A stretch of 64,000 nucleotides of DNA from Phytobacter massiliensis JC163 (GTDB lineage: Bacteria > Pseudomonadota > Gammaproteobacteria > Enterobacterales > Enterobacteriaceae), in the NCBI RefSeq assembly GCF_000321045.1, contig NZ_HE578949.1:345993-409992 (forward strand), given 5' to 3'. Under the pieces are notes generated by a model. The model did not search any database. It saw nothing but the letters and a program-made list of their open reading frames with translations, and was not told where the DNA came from. Made by a program: the position numbers and the translations under genes. Shown here one piece after another: positions 11,559-21,184 of the stretch. Numbering within the stretch: position 1 is the stretch's first letter; every line of letters starts with the position of its first letter.

Positions 11559-11581
11559 CCCTCTCCCCAATGGGGAGAGGG
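11559..11581. repeat. Perfect GC-rich inverted repeat
   Basis: ccctctcccc / ggggagaggg around a central AAT, a 10-bp perfect stem just downstream of cysS. It has no T run and belongs to the same motif family as 3034-3060, so it is more likely a dispersed intergenic repeat than a classical terminator. Confidence 0.7.
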
Positions 11582-11594
11582 GATCAGGAGGGCA

Positions 11595-12122
11595 TCAGCG
11601 TCCACGGCGCAGGTGCCACAACACGCCCATCAATATGATTCCCGGCACCCACACCCACAGCAGTTCCGACAAGATCACCTGCTGGCCGTAGGGGGTTGTA
11701 TAGCGCGACAGGGCAAACGGCGCGACTTTAATCACCTGCCACGGCGCGAAGAAGCGTTCGTCTGACCATGGCCACAGCCAGCCCACCCCTTTGCCGCCAT
11801 CGGTAATAGAATCCAGCAGACTGTGCGACAGCAGCGACACGGTCAGAAATGCCCAGCAGCGTAGCAGGGAGGCTTTAAACCATCGTCGCCCCAGCCATAA
11901 CGTTATCAGCGGCACAATAAAGGCGAACAAAAGAGAGTGGGTAAAACCGCGGTGTCCCAACACGTTGCCGTAAGCAACGCCAAATTTAAAGGCGAGCACA
12001 TCGGCGTCCGGCAGCATCGCCAGCGCGATACCAGCCAGCAACAGGCGGCGGGGAATAATGTTCTGGCCTAATCCTAAGCCGAGACAAATCGGCACGGCGG
12101 CGTGGGTAACAATGGTTGGCAT
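11595..12122 (-). CDS. ybcI: Membrane-bound metal-dependent hydrolase YbcI
   Basis: A 175-residue member of the DUF457/YdjM group of inner-membrane putative metal-dependent hydrolases. Several hydrophobic stretches alternate with conserved polar blocks: HAAVPICLG, LPDADVL, GHRGFTHS and HSLLDSITDGG, whose His and Asp residues are the presumed metal ligands. ATG at 12122 matches E. coli YbcI; ATG at 12134 would add four residues. Its reaction is not established. Confidence 0.9.
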   Translation of the reverse strand: MPTIVTHAAVPICLGLGLGQNIIPRRLLLAGIALAMLPDADVLAFKFGVAYGNVLGHRGFTHSLLFAFIVPLITLWLGRRWFKASLLRCWAFLTVSLLSHSLLDSITDGGKGVGWLWPWSDERFFAPWQVIKVAPFALSRYTTPYGQQVILSELLWVWVPGIILMGVLWHLRRGR

Positions 12123-12195
12123 CCTGGCATCCATAAAAATGAAAAAGTATATCTGCGTTGTTACCGCAGGGGGAGAAAGGATGCGCTGAAAATGG

Positions 12196-13212
12196 CTATG
12201 CCGACTCGCGCACCACCAGCTGGCCGGAGAGGGTAATCCGCTGCGTCAGCAGATCGTGCTCTTTCAGCTTGCGGATAATCAGCCCCGCGGCCTGCTTTCC
12301 CGCCTCTTCGCTGGCCGAGGAGACATAGGTAAAAGAAGGGGAGGTGAGGTTGACATGCAGCATATCCTCAAAGCCAATCAGCGCCACCTGCTGCGTCAGG
12401 AAGACATCCTTACCGATGGTGCGCCCCACATGATGGATCCCGCTAATAGATCCGATAACCGCATTGGGCGAGTGGCAGAGCAGGGCGGTGATGGTGTTGT
12501 TTTTCTCCAGCAGCTGTCGGGTCGCCAGGCTTGCCGCTTCGGTGCTCTCGCTACAGGCCGGGGTGTACTCCTCGCGTAGCGCCATGCCGTACTGTTTGAG
12601 AGCGCTATGCACGCCCAGCAGGCGCTGATGACGAACCAGATCTTTTTCCGTTCCGCCAATATAGGCGATATTACGATGCCCACGTTCAATAAGGTAGCGT
12701 GTGGCGACGCTGGCGGCCTGGCGGTTATCGCGCATCACTAAATTACACTCTTCTTCCGGTAGCGCTTGCGACACCACCACCAGCGGCAGAGGGCAGCTGG
12801 TAATCTGCGGCGGCAGATGCGAACTCAGGGTATCGGATGAGAGATAGATGACCCCGGCGACGCCCTGCTGCTTAAAAGAGAGCAGGCAGCGTTCGAGATG
12901 ATCGCTATCGTTAAGCGGCTGGCCCAGGAACACCATATAACCCTGGCGCTCCAGCGCCTGCACGGTACTGGCCATCACCTTGATTGAAAAGCTGTCGCTG
13001 AAATCACGTAGCAGCAGGCCGATAAGGTTTGAGGTGTTGGCGCGCAAATTGGCTGCCGCAACGTTATGTACATAGCCCAGCTCGTTAATAGCGGCGTGGA
13101 CACGTTCAATCGTGGCGTCGGAAATTTTGCCCTTCTGGCGCAGCACCAGCGATACCGTGGAAACCGAAACCCCTGCCAGTTTAGCGACATCAATGATGCT
13201 GACCTTTTTCAA
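12196..13212 (-). CDS. LacI-family transcriptional repressor (MalI-like)
   Basis: A 338-residue regulator with an N-terminal LacI helix-turn-helix (VSIIDVAKLAGVSVSTVSLVL) and a periplasmic-binding-protein-type effector domain. The start is taken as TTG at 13212 (LKKVSIID), because a strong AGGGAG site lies about 6 bp upstream; the TTG at 13233 would place that site inside the coding region. Overall pattern resembles E. coli MalI, which controls a PTS permease. It is downstream of, and co-directional with, a PTS EIICB gene, so it most likely represses that gene through the AACGTT operators at 14863-14888. Neither it nor the PTS gene is normally found between ybcI and ybcJ in E. coli, which suggests an insertion. 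Confidence 0.85.
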   Translation of the reverse strand: MKKVSIIDVAKLAGVSVSTVSLVLRQKGKISDATIERVHAAINELGYVHNVAAANLRANTSNLIGLLLRDFSDSFSIKVMASTVQALERQGYMVFLGQPLNDSDHLERCLLSFKQQGVAGVIYLSSDTLSSHLPPQITSCPLPLVVVSQALPEEECNLVMRDNRQAASVATRYLIERGHRNIAYIGGTEKDLVRHQRLLGVHSALKQYGMALREEYTPACSESTEAASLATRQLLEKNNTITALLCHSPNAVIGSISGIHHVGRTIGKDVFLTQQVALIGFEDMLHVNLTSPSFTYVSSASEEAGKQAAGLIIRKLKEHDLLTQRITLSGQLVVRESA

Positions 13213-13259
13213 TCGAGCTCCCTGAAAGTACAAAATAACCTGTCAGAAAATAGTAAAGC

Positions 13260-13279
13260 CTCCTGTATAAATACAGGAG
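13260..13279 (-). terminator. Hairpin between PTS gene and repressor gene
   Basis: ctcctgta / tacaggag with a 4-nt AT loop, an 8-bp perfect stem just after the PTS stop. The following minus-strand sequence (gctttactattttc) is only moderately T-rich, so it may be a partial terminator or an mRNA 3' stabiliser that separates expression of the two genes. Confidence 0.5.
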
Positions 13280-13305
13280 ACTTATTTCACCCTAACCGCA
13301 CGCGA

Positions 13306-14805
13306 TTATTTGCCAAGCGATGTCGCCATCGTCTGGGCGAGGAACTGCGCGCGGGCGCCGAATATAACCTGTACGCCCTTATCGCCCACGAACACCACGC
13401 CGCGAGCGCCAACGCCGTTAAGCCCCTCTTTATCGACTTTGCTACCGTCGAGAACCTCAACGCGCAGGCGGGTGATACAGGCGCCAACGGAGTTGATGTT
13501 AGACGCGCCGCCCAGCAGAGCGACAATGTCCGTCACCAGTTCGTCATCGGTTTTGTCGCTGGCATCGACAGAGACTTCCGTGCGGCCCGGCGTTTTAACG
13601 TCGAAACGGCGAATGACATAGCGGAAGGTAAAGTAGTAAATCACCGCCATCGGCACGCCGATGATAATCGCGTTCAGATAGTTAGTCTCATAGCCGTTGA
13701 AGGACGGCAGGATGCCGAACGACAGATAGTCGATAAACCCGGCGGAGAACGATTTAGCGATATGCGCGTGCATCAGGTACATCGTCATATATGCCAGCCC
13801 CGCCATGATGGCGTTAAAGACATACAGGATCGGCGCGACAAAGATAAAGGTAAATTCGACCGGCTCGGTGATGCCGGTTAAGAAACAGGTCAGCGCGGCG
13901 GAGAAAAGAATACCGGCGGCGATTTTTTTGTTTTTGGTGTGCGCTTCGTGATACATCGCCAGACAGGCCGCGGGCAGCGCGAACAGCATCAGCGGGAATT
14001 CGCCCTGCATGAATTTACCCGCATTCTGGTAAGTGTCGCTGCTAAAGCTTTTCACCCCCTCTTCCAGCATTTTGAACCAGATGGTCTGGTCGCCATGTAT
14101 AACCTGGCCGGCCTGGGTGGTGTAGTCGCCAAAAGAGTACCAGAACGACGGGTACCAGATATGGTGCAGGCCGAGCGGGATCAGCGCACGTTCCGTCAGG
14201 CCAAAGATAAAGGTCGACGCCGCCTGGTTATCGCCGTTCACCACCACCGAGAGCGCATCAATGCCTGACTGAATATGTTGCCAGATATACGGCAGCACCA
14301 GCCCCAGGATGAAGGAGAGAAACGCGGTAGCAATGGCCACGAAGCGTTTACCGGAGAAGAAGCCGAGGAATTCCGGCAGCTGTAAGGTATGGAAACGGTT
14401 ATAGCACCAGGCGGCGAGAATACCGCAAATCAACCCGCCGAATACCCCCATCTGCAAAGAGGGGATGCCGACGACCATCGCGTATTTACCGCCCTGAGAG
14501 GCCATTTCCGGAGTAATGGAGAGCACAGTGCTGATAGTTATGTTGGTCACAAAGACGGAGACCGCCGCGGAGAGGGCGGCGATACCCGATTCCGACGCCA
14601 GGCCTACGGCTGAACCGATGGCGAACAGCAGCGGCAGGTTATCGAAAATAACCCCGCCCGCGTTCATCATTAACGGCAGATGAAACTTATCGCCAAACGC
14701 CAGTAACAGACCGGCGGCAGGCAGCAATGAAATGGGCAGCATCAACGCGCGCCCAATCATAGAGAGCTTTGAGAGTGACTTTATCAGTCCTGTTAACACA
14801 TTCAT
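13306..14805 (-). CDS. PTS EIICB permease, glucose/maltose family
   Basis: A 499-residue inner-membrane phosphotransferase permease. The EIIC domain fills about residues 1-390 with many membrane helices and the family blocks ALMLPISLLPAAGLLLA and GITEPVEFTFIFVAP. The C-terminal EIIB domain carries the phosphorylated Cys at about residue 443 (GACITRLRVEV). No EIIA domain is present, so it would borrow one (Crr) as PtsG and MalX do. The sugar cannot be read from sequence; glucose, maltose or an alpha-glucoside are the family options. Tandem operators upstream and the LacI-type gene downstream point to sugar-induced control. Confidence 0.88.
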   Translation of the reverse strand: MNVLTGLIKSLSKLSMIGRALMLPISLLPAAGLLLAFGDKFHLPLMMNAGGVIFDNLPLLFAIGSAVGLASESGIAALSAAVSVFVTNITISTVLSITPEMASQGGKYAMVVGIPSLQMGVFGGLICGILAAWCYNRFHTLQLPEFLGFFSGKRFVAIATAFLSFILGLVLPYIWQHIQSGIDALSVVVNGDNQAASTFIFGLTERALIPLGLHHIWYPSFWYSFGDYTTQAGQVIHGDQTIWFKMLEEGVKSFSSDTYQNAGKFMQGEFPLMLFALPAACLAMYHEAHTKNKKIAAGILFSAALTCFLTGITEPVEFTFIFVAPILYVFNAIMAGLAYMTMYLMHAHIAKSFSAGFIDYLSFGILPSFNGYETNYLNAIIIGVPMAVIYYFTFRYVIRRFDVKTPGRTEVSVDASDKTDDELVTDIVALLGGASNINSVGACITRLRVEVLDGSKVDKEGLNGVGARGVVFVGDKGVQVIFGARAQFLAQTMATSLGK

Positions 14806-14862
14806 CCTGTGATTCCCCCGACTGTGAGTATTCTTTGCGCAAATCAGCGCTATTATTTTAGG

Positions 14863-14888
14863 TAGAACGTTCTAGTAAAACGTTCTAC
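14863..14888 (-). promoter_or_regulatory. Tandem LacI-family operators and overlapping promoter of the PTS gene
   Basis: Two AACGTT-centred sites lie 13 bp apart: a perfect palindrome tagaacgttcta (14863-14874) and gtaaaacgttctac (14875-14888). The E. coli MalI operator has the same AAACGTTT core. On the minus strand a candidate -35 TTTACT lies between the two cores, with a candidate -10 AATAAT 16 bp further, so bound repressor would cover the promoter. The operators are evident; the promoter hexamers are inferred. Confidence 0.7.
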
Positions 14889-15028
14889 TTATCGTCGTAG
14901 AAGCGATTTCCCGGCGCAACTAAAATCGCAGCGCCAGCCATAGCAATTTCTGATTATTTGAAGGGGATCAAATATCGCCCGCGACGGCAGGCGGAAGGAG
15001 AGGCCCGGCAGCGCGGGCCTTTAGGTGA

Positions 15029-15241
15029 TCAGGCAACGATGGTGATGCTGTGGCCGTCGAACGTGACCGTTTGGCCCGCGACGATTTTGCAGCGTTTGCG
15101 CCGCTCAACCTGGCCGTCAACCTTCACCAGACCGTCATCAATGGCGATTTTCGCCTGTGCGCCGCTTTCGCTCCAGCCTTCCAGCTTAAGCAGATCGCAA
15201 AGCTCTACATGCGGGTGCTTACCTAATGAAAATGTCGCCAT
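15029..15241 (-). CDS. ybcJ: Small S4-type RNA-binding protein YbcJ
   Basis: A 70-residue protein consisting of an S4-like RNA-binding fold (LCDLLKLEGWSESGAQAK ... GLVKVDGQVE). Start MATFSLGKH at 15241 matches E. coli YbcJ in length and sequence. The ATG shares one base with the folD TAA, so the two are coupled. A ribosome or RNA maturation role is inferred from the fold. A GC-rich hairpin (15001-15020) follows its stop. Confidence 0.93.
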   Translation of the reverse strand: MATFSLGKHPHVELCDLLKLEGWSESGAQAKIAIDDGLVKVDGQVERRKRCKIVAGQTVTFDGHSITIVA

Positions 15242-16107
15242 TATGCTTTCTCCACGTCGTGATACTCTTCGCACGCCTGTAAGGTATTCTGAATCAGCGT
15301 TGCTACCGTCATCGGGCCAACGCCGCCGGGGACGGGGGTGATATAAGCTGCCCGCGCGGCGGCCTCATCGTAAATGACATCGCCCACCACTTTGCCGCTT
15401 TCCAGCCGGTTGATGCCAACGTCAATCACAATCGCGCCTTCTTTAATCCAGTCGCCCGGAATAAAGCCCGGTTTGCCCACCGCGACCACCAGCAGATCGG
15501 CATTCTCAACGTGGTGACGCAGGTTTTTGGTAAAACGGTGGGTAACGGTAGTCGTGCAGCCCGCCAGCAACAGCTCCATGCTCATCGGACGCCCGACGAT
15601 ATTGGATGCGCCAATCACCACCGCATTAAGGCCGAAGGTGTCGATATTGTAGCGCTCAAGCAGCGTGACTATTCCCCGCGGCGTACAGGGGCGCAGACGC
15701 GGCGCGCGCTGGCAGAGGCGGCCAACGTTATAAGGATGGAAACCGTCCACGTCTTTGTCCGGCGAAATGCGTTCCAGCACTTTCACATAGTCGATACCTG
15801 CGGGCAGCGGCAATTGCACCAGGATACCGTCAATCGCGTCGTCGGCGTTGAGCTTATCGATCAAGGCCAGCAGTTCTGCTTCTGTTGTGGTTTCAGGCAA
15901 ATCGTAGGAGCGGGAGAGGAAGCCTACCTCATCACAGGCTTTACGTTTGCTGCCGACATAAATTTGCGAAGCGGGGTTATTGCCAACCAGCACGACCGCC
16001 AGACCCGGCGCGCGTTTTCCGGCTGCTAAGCGGGCCTGCACCTTTTGTGCAACCTCAGCGCGTACCTGCTGCGCAATCGTTTTACCATCAATAATCTTTG
16101 CTGCCAT
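15241..16107 (-). CDS. folD: Methylenetetrahydrofolate dehydrogenase/cyclohydrolase
   Basis: The 288-residue bifunctional enzyme interconverting 5,10-methylene-THF, 5,10-methenyl-THF and 10-formyl-THF with NADP. The catalytic Lys region ([13 protein letters not shown]), the PLP-like signature QLPLPAGI, the dinucleotide block [14 protein letters not shown] and the C-terminal [10 protein letters not shown] are intact. Length is standard. It lies upstream of the fimbrial cluster exactly as in E. coli and Salmonella. Confidence 0.97.
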   Translation of the reverse strand: MAAKIIDGKTIAQQVRAEVAQKVQARLAAGKRAPGLAVVLVGNNPASQIYVGSKRKACDEVGFLSRSYDLPETTTEAELLALIDKLNADDAIDGILVQLPLPAGIDYVKVLERISPDKDVDGFHPYNVGRLCQRAPRLRPCTPRGIVTLLERYNIDTFGLNAVVIGASNIVGRPMSMELLLAGCTTTVTHRFTKNLRHHVENADLLVVAVGKPGFIPGDWIKEGAIVIDVGINRLESGKVVGDVIYDEAAARAAYITPVPGGVGPMTVATLIQNTLQACEEYHDVEKA

Positions 16108-16608
16108 CAGAGAAAAGATTCCATCTGTAACTGACCAAGGGGGGAGGGGGATATTTTGTCAGAAGCCGGGCCGGTTGTCAGTCTCCGGTTTCTCTGTAAT
16201 GCATCCGCGACAGGTGTGCATGTGAATAATCCGTAGCGTAAGTGGCCCTGCTGAGCGGTTTCTTTCGCTTTCTTAGGAAGAGGCTTAGGCGACTTAGAGT
16301 AATGGACGATATTTTTGACCGCCGCCGTTGATTAGTATTCTGCCGTCGTGAAGAGGGGGCAAATGCGCGTCAGCTTCACTGATAACGGAACTTAAATTAA
16401 CGCCTGTTTGGGGGTGTTTTAAATATCTCTCAGGGATGCAGAGAATAATCAGTCCGGGGTGTGTAGGTTCGTTGGTTATATACCCGTTTCCTCTTGAGTA
16501 TCAGGAAGAACGTTTGGGCTTGTTGCCAGCGAGCGGACATATACGGATAAACAAACGGGTCGTGCAGGATGCAGAGCCGTATACGCTATTTACTTTGAAG
16601 GAATATTC
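16108..16608. other. Long non-coding region upstream of fimA
   Basis: About 500 bp between divergent folD and fimA. No convincing ORF. I looked for the E. coli fimS 9-bp inverted repeats (TTGGGGCCA) and did not find them, so phase inversion is not supported; control by FimZ/FimY, as in Salmonella, is more likely. A good ribosome site (gaaggaa) precedes the fimA ATG. Confidence 0.5.
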
Positions 16609-17178
16609 ATGAAACTGAACAAAATCGCAGCTACCGTTTTTGCAACTATGGCATTAATGGCTGGCGCCGCTCATGCAGAAGATACTACTACCACCACCAC
16701 CACGACTGTTAATGGCGGTACTATCCACTTCACTGGCGAACTGGTAAACGCGGCTTGCTCTGTAAGCACCAAGTCTTCCGATCAGACCGTTGAGCTGGGC
16801 CAGTATCGTACTGCTGATTTCCCGACCGTAGGCTCTGTAAGCGCAACCAAAGGGTTCGAAATCGTGCTGAACGATTGCGATCCGGAAGTCTCTAAAACCG
16901 CGTCTGTTGCTTTTAGCGGCCAGACTGACGGTACCAGCCCCGATCTGCTGGCCATCGCTTCCGCCGATAACGGTTCTACCGCATCTGGCGTAGCTATTGA
17001 AATTCTGGATACCACCTCTAAGGCGCTGTCTCCGAATGGCGCAGTCTACTCTACCGCTCAGGCGCTGATCGACGGCACCAACACCCTGCACTTCAGCGCA
17101 CACTATAAATCTACTTCTGCGACAGTGACCGCTGGTCAGGCTAACGCTGACGCGACTTTCATCATGAAGTACGAATAA
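16609..17178 (+). CDS. fimA: Type 1 fimbrial major subunit
   Basis: A 189-residue pilin. A signal peptide ends near AHA|ED, followed by an unusual run of Thr residues (DTTTTTTTT) before the pilin core. The disulfide pair (NAACSV and LNDCDP), the GQYRTADF block and the C-terminal beta strand with penultimate aromatic (FIMKYE) used for donor-strand exchange are visible. It is the first and, by strong codon adaptation, probably the most expressed gene of fimAICDHF. A hairpin follows it. It assembles through the FimC chaperone and FimD usher into the rod. Confidence 0.93.
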   Translation: MKLNKIAATVFATMALMAGAAHAEDTTTTTTTTVNGGTIHFTGELVNAACSVSTKSSDQTVELGQYRTADFPTVGSVSATKGFEIVLNDCDPEVSKTASVAFSGQTDGTSPDLLAIASADNGSTASGVAIEILDTTSKALSPNGAVYSTAQALIDGTNTLHFSAHYKSTSATVTAGQANADATFIMKYE

Positions 17179-17215
17179 GCCACTCAGCGCTTAACGTAGG
17201 CTCAGGGAAGAGAAA

Positions 17216-17240
17216 TCGCCTCAACGGATGAGGCGAATTT
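17216..17240 (+). terminator. Attenuator-like hairpin between fimA and fimI
   Basis: tcgcctca / tgaggcga, an 8-bp perfect stem with a 5-nt loop followed by attt. It would terminate part of the transcription after fimA or protect the fimA message, matching the excess of major pilin over the other components in such operons. Confidence 0.6.
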
Positions 17241-17259
17241 AATCTGGCGGGAAAGTTCT

Positions 17260-17802
17260 ATGGGAAATGGAAGGAAGCTCTTCTTGTCGATACTTTTACT
17301 GACGAACGCTGTTCAGGCATCGTCGGACGTCAGCGATGGCACCATTCATATGCGGGGCTCGCTGGTGAACGGGGGCTGCGCGGTTGCTCAGCAAAGTCAG
17401 AACCTGTATGTGGATATGGGGCAATACCGTACGGATATGTTTTCCGGAAAGGGCAGCTTCGCCACGGCTATCGTGCCTTTCGCGCTTGAGCTGGTCGAAT
17501 GTGACGCCGATGTCTGGCGCTACGTGGGTATCGCCTTCCAGGGCGTTACGCCCGCAGCCGATCCGCAGGTTTTTCTGGCGACCAACTGGCCCGATAGCGC
17601 AGGGGGAGACAGCGGAATAGGCCTTGCGATTTTTAACGACCAGCAGCAACACATCATCCCCAATGCCGCCCCGCTGCATTTTACGCCGATCGTTACCGAC
17701 AAAGTTACCTACCATTTCAGCGCCCGTTATCGTGCCCTGTCCGGCACGTTTATACCTGGAAAAGTTCAATCAGACGTTTGGTTTACGCTGGTCTATCCGT
17801 AA
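17260..17802 (+). CDS. fimI: Fimbrial protein FimI
   Basis: A 180-residue pilin-like protein with a signal peptide (cleavage near VQA|SS), the pilin Cys pair (GGCAV and VECDAD) and the VDMGQYRTDMF block shared with FimA. Second position after fimA matches FimI of E. coli and Salmonella, which caps or terminates the rod. The C-terminal strand VWFTLVYP fits a chaperone-bound subunit. Its function within this strain is inferred from position. Confidence 0.87.
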   Translation: MGNGRKLFLSILLLTNAVQASSDVSDGTIHMRGSLVNGGCAVAQQSQNLYVDMGQYRTDMFSGKGSFATAIVPFALELVECDADVWRYVGIAFQGVTPAADPQVFLATNWPDSAGGDSGIGLAIFNDQQQHIIPNAAPLHFTPIVTDKVTYHFSARYRALSGTFIPGKVQSDVWFTLVYP

Positions 17803-17835
17803 CACAACCGTAAGCCAGAATAAGGGATTATCAAC

Positions 17836-18529
17836 ATGAACGCTTTTTTAAATCGGGGCTTATGCTGTGCCTCGGCCTCTTTTTTTCTCGTTTAATGCCC
17901 AGGCGAGCGGTGGCGTAGCCCTTGGCGCAACCCGTGTTATCTATCCGGCTGATGCTAAACAGACCTCGCTTGCGGTGATCAACAGCAACCCTAAAGAGCG
18001 CTTTCTCATTAATGCCTGGGTTGAAAACAGCGAGGGGAAAAAAGAAAAAAGCTTTGTGATTACCCCGCCGCTGTTTGTCAGTGAAGCAAAAAGTGAAAAC
18101 ACGCTGCGTATTATTTATGCGGGCAATCCGTTACCGACGGACCGGGAATCTATTTTCTGGTTAAACGTCAAGGCGATTCCTTCGATGGATAAAAACAAGC
18201 CTGACACCAAAAACGTCCTCCAGCTGGCGATCCTGTCGCGCATTAAGCTTTTTGTCCGCCCACGAAATTTAGCGATGAACCCGAACGAAGCGCTGGAGCA
18301 ATTACGTCTGGAGCGTGCGGGTAACCACCTGAAAGTAAATAACCCATCGCCGTATTACATTACGCTGGTCAACATAAAAGTGAATGGTAAAAAAGTCGAC
18401 AACATGATGGTCGCGCCGAAAAGCTTTGCGCAGCAGGCTTTACCCTCAGGAACGGGCGGCGGCAGCGTTTCATACCAGACAGTGAATGACTACGGCGCAA
18501 TTACAGCTGTACGGAATGCAACGCTGTAA
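17836..18529 (+). pseudogene. fimC: Periplasmic fimbrial chaperone FimC, two homopolymer frameshifts in the signal peptide
   Basis: A PapD-like chaperone of about 230 residues that holds subunits for the usher. The mature domain is intact: [13 protein letters not shown], the N-terminal chaperone signature, [14 protein letters not shown], and the [12 protein letters not shown] block. The natural start is ATG 17836, but that frame stops at a TAA after 19 codons. One extra T in the T6 run at 17844-17849 and one in the T7 run at 17880-17886 would give a perfect signal peptide ([18 protein letters not shown] ... NAQA|S). The alternative, GTG at 17867, would have no export signal. Two undercalled T runs are much the simplest reading; otherwise the gene would be a pseudogene and the usher system inactive. 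Confidence 0.85.
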
Positions 18530-18565
18530 ATCTGCCGCGGCTAGCCGGGATCATGGAGGAAAATA

Positions 18566-21163
18566 ATGAATCATTTACTGCGCCATCATTATATTCGAAC
18601 GCGGAAACTTCCTCGTGTTAGCGCGCTTACGCTTGCCCTGACGGCCGTTCTCTACCCGCAGTCAAGCCATGCGGAAAAATACTTCAACCCGGCATTTCTG
18701 TCAGAAGATACCGCCAGCGTGGCGGATTTGACCCGCTTTGCTAACGGTCGCAGCCAGGCGCCGGGCGTTTACCGCGTGGATATCTGGCGCAACAGTGAAT
18801 TCATTATTACTCAGGATTTACAGTTTCAAGCTCAGGACGCAGAGCGCGACAGCGGTCCGAATTCGGGCGGGCTGACGCCATGCGTCTCGCAGTCGCTGCT
18901 AAAGCGGATGGGCATCAACACAGCGGCCTTCCCTGATCTTAAAAAATACACTGAAAACGACTGTATTCCATTAGGCTCCGCGATCCCGGACGCCTCCACG
19001 ACATTTAATTTCTCCAGGCTACGCCTGGATTTTGAATTTCCCCAAGTGGCGATGGCCAACAGCGCGCGCGGCTATATACCGCCGGAAGAGTGGGATGAAG
19101 GTATTCCCGCCGCGCTGGTCAATTACAGTTTTAGCGGAAATCGCGGTAGTGAAGATGACAGCTATTATCTCAACCTGCAAAGCGGGCTTAATTATGGGCC
19201 GTGGCGACTGCGGAATAATGGCGCATGGAGCTATAACTCCGACACCCATTACAGACGCTGGAATAACATCGGCACCTGGGTGCAGCGGACGGTTATCCCG
19301 CTAAGAGGCGAGCTGGTAATGGGCGACAGCAACACCGGCAATGATGTCTTTGACAGCGCGGGGTTTCGCGGGGCGCGCCTGTACTCCGCTGATAATATGT
19401 ACCCGGATAGCCAGCAGGGCTACGCGCCGACGGTAAGAGGCATTGCCCGTACGCCGTCAAAAGTAACAATCCGGCAGAACGGCTACGTCATTTATCAGAG
19501 TTATGTTCAGGCGGGGGCGTTTAAAATAGACGACCTCAACCCTACCTCTTCCAGCGGCGATCTTGAAGTTACCGTTGAGGAGAAGGGCGGACAGCAGCAG
19601 AAGTTCACGGTGCCTTATTCAACGGTGCCGCTGCTTCAACGCGAAGGGCGGGTTAAATATGATGTGACGATGGGCGATTATCGCAGCGGCGACAGCGGCC
19701 GCGATGAGCCTTTTTTCGCCCAGGGAACGCTGCTTCTCGGGCTGCCGCATGATTTCACGCTCTATGGCGGCACGCAGCTGGCGTCGCGCTATAGCGCGGT
19801 AGCGCTGGGGGCGGGGAAAAACCTCGGGGATTGGGGGGCCGTCTCCCTGGATGTGACCCATGCCCGCAGCAAACTCACCGATGACTCCGTACACACCGGG
19901 CAGTCGCTGCGTTTCTTGTACGCTAAATCACTTAACAGCTATGGCACCAACTTCCAGCTACTGGGCTACCGTTATTCCACCCGTGGGTTTTATACCCTGG
20001 ACGACGTCACCTGGAAGAGTATGTCGGGCTATCAGTACGGCGACGATAAAGATGAAAACGGCGTACGCCAGGTCGAGAGCTATCACAATCTGAGCTGGAA
20101 TAAAAAGGGCCGTTTTCAGGTCAGTATTTCGCAGTCGCTGGGTGAGTGGGGCTCGGTTTATCTCTCCGGTAATGAGCAAACCTACTGGGGAACCAGTGAA
20201 ACCAATACCTGGTATCAGGTTGGCTATTCGGGCTCCTGGAAAGGGGCCAGCTACTCGCTCTCCTGGTCGAGAAATAAATCGGTCGGCATTTCCGATACCG
20301 ACAACATCTTTGCTTTTAATCTCTCGGTACCGTTTAGCGCGCTGCTTGGCCACGGCTTTTCCCGCAAGTCAGCCCTCGACCGCGCCTGGGCGACCACAAC
20401 CTGGAACCAGAACAGCAAGGGTGACAGCAGCTGGCAAAGCGGGGTAAACGGAACGCTGCTGGAGGGGCAAAACCTCAACTACAGCGTCACCCAGGGGCAC
20501 TCCAGCAATGGCGGCTACAACGGAGGGGCGACGGCCAACTGGCAGGCGACCTACGGCACGCTTGGTGTCGGTTATAACTACGACAGGGATAGCCATGACC
20601 TCAACTGGCAGCTTTCCGGCGGGATAACCGGCCATGAGAACGGCATTACGCTTAGCCAGTCGCTCGGCAGCACCAACGTGCTGATCAAAGCCCCTGGCGC
20701 GTCCGGCGTCAGCGTTGAAAACCAGACCGGCGTGAAGACGGACTGGCGTGGCTATACGGTTATGCCCTACGCAACGGTATACCGCTATAACCGTATCGCG
20801 CTGGATATCAATACCACCGACGATCACACCGATATTAAAGATAACGTCAGCAGCGTCGTGCCCACCGAAGGGGCGCTGGTGCGCGCCGCCTATGATACGC
20901 GGATCGGTATTCGCGCGCTGTTTACCGTTCGTCGCGACGGTAAACCCGTGCCTTTTGGCGCCGTGGTGCGCGAGGTAGAGAGCGGGGTCACCAGCATGGC
21001 GGGCGAAGACGGACAAATCTATTTAAGCGGGCTGCCTGTGCAAGGGAAGCTGTTAATTCAGTGGGGAGATGGCGATTCAGCGCGCTGCTTCGCGCCCTAT
21101 ACGCTAAGCGAGCAAAGCCTGAAACAGGCGGTGACCATCGCTGACATAACATGCTCCCGCTAA
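18566..21163 (+). CDS. fimD: Outer-membrane fimbrial usher FimD
   Basis: An 865-residue usher that receives chaperone-subunit complexes and threads the pilus through the outer membrane. The N-terminal chaperone-binding domain starts after the signal peptide ([12 protein letters not shown]), followed by the barrel and plug ([23 protein letters not shown] split around the plug), and two C-terminal domains with a Cys pair (RCFAPY and ITCSR). Length is typical. ATG 18566 has GGAGGAAA upstream. It lies 36 bp after fimC. Confidence 0.95.
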   Translation: MNHLLRHHYIRTRKLPRVSALTLALTAVLYPQSSHAEKYFNPAFLSEDTASVADLTRFANGRSQAPGVYRVDIWRNSEFIITQDLQFQAQDAERDSGPNSGGLTPCVSQSLLKRMGINTAAFPDLKKYTENDCIPLGSAIPDASTTFNFSRLRLDFEFPQVAMANSARGYIPPEEWDEGIPAALVNYSFSGNRGSEDDSYYLNLQSGLNYGPWRLRNNGAWSYNSDTHYRRWNNIGTWVQRTVIPLRGELVMGDSNTGNDVFDSAGFRGARLYSADNMYPDSQQGYAPTVRGIARTPSKVTIRQNGYVIYQSYVQAGAFKIDDLNPTSSSGDLEVTVEEKGGQQQKFTVPYSTVPLLQREGRVKYDVTMGDYRSGDSGRDEPFFAQGTLLLGLPHDFTLYGGTQLASRYSAVALGAGKNLGDWGAVSLDVTHARSKLTDDSVHTGQSLRFLYAKSLNSYGTNFQLLGYRYSTRGFYTLDDVTWKSMSGYQYGDDKDENGVRQVESYHNLSWNKKGRFQVSISQSLGEWGSVYLSGNEQTYWGTSETNTWYQVGYSGSWKGASYSLSWSRNKSVGISDTDNIFAFNLSVPFSALLGHGFSRKSALDRAWATTTWNQNSKGDSSWQSGVNGTLLEGQNLNYSVTQGHSSNGGYNGGATANWQATYGTLGVGYNYDRDSHDLNWQLSGGITGHENGITLSQSLGSTNVLIKAPGASGVSVENQTGVKTDWRGYTVMPYATVYRYNRIALDINTTDDHTDIKDNVSSVVPTEGALVRAAYDTRIGIRALFTVRRDGKPVPFGAVVREVESGVTSMAGEDGQIYLSGLPVQGKLLIQWGDGDSARCFAPYTLSEQSLKQAVTIADITCSR

Positions 21164-21184
21164 TGCTATGAAAAGGAAATGACG

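Noticed and set aside
16108-16608. Invertible phase switch upstream of fimA
   Set aside because: No 9-bp fimS-type inverted repeats and no fimB/fimE-like recombinase in the window; the only integrase belongs to the prophage.
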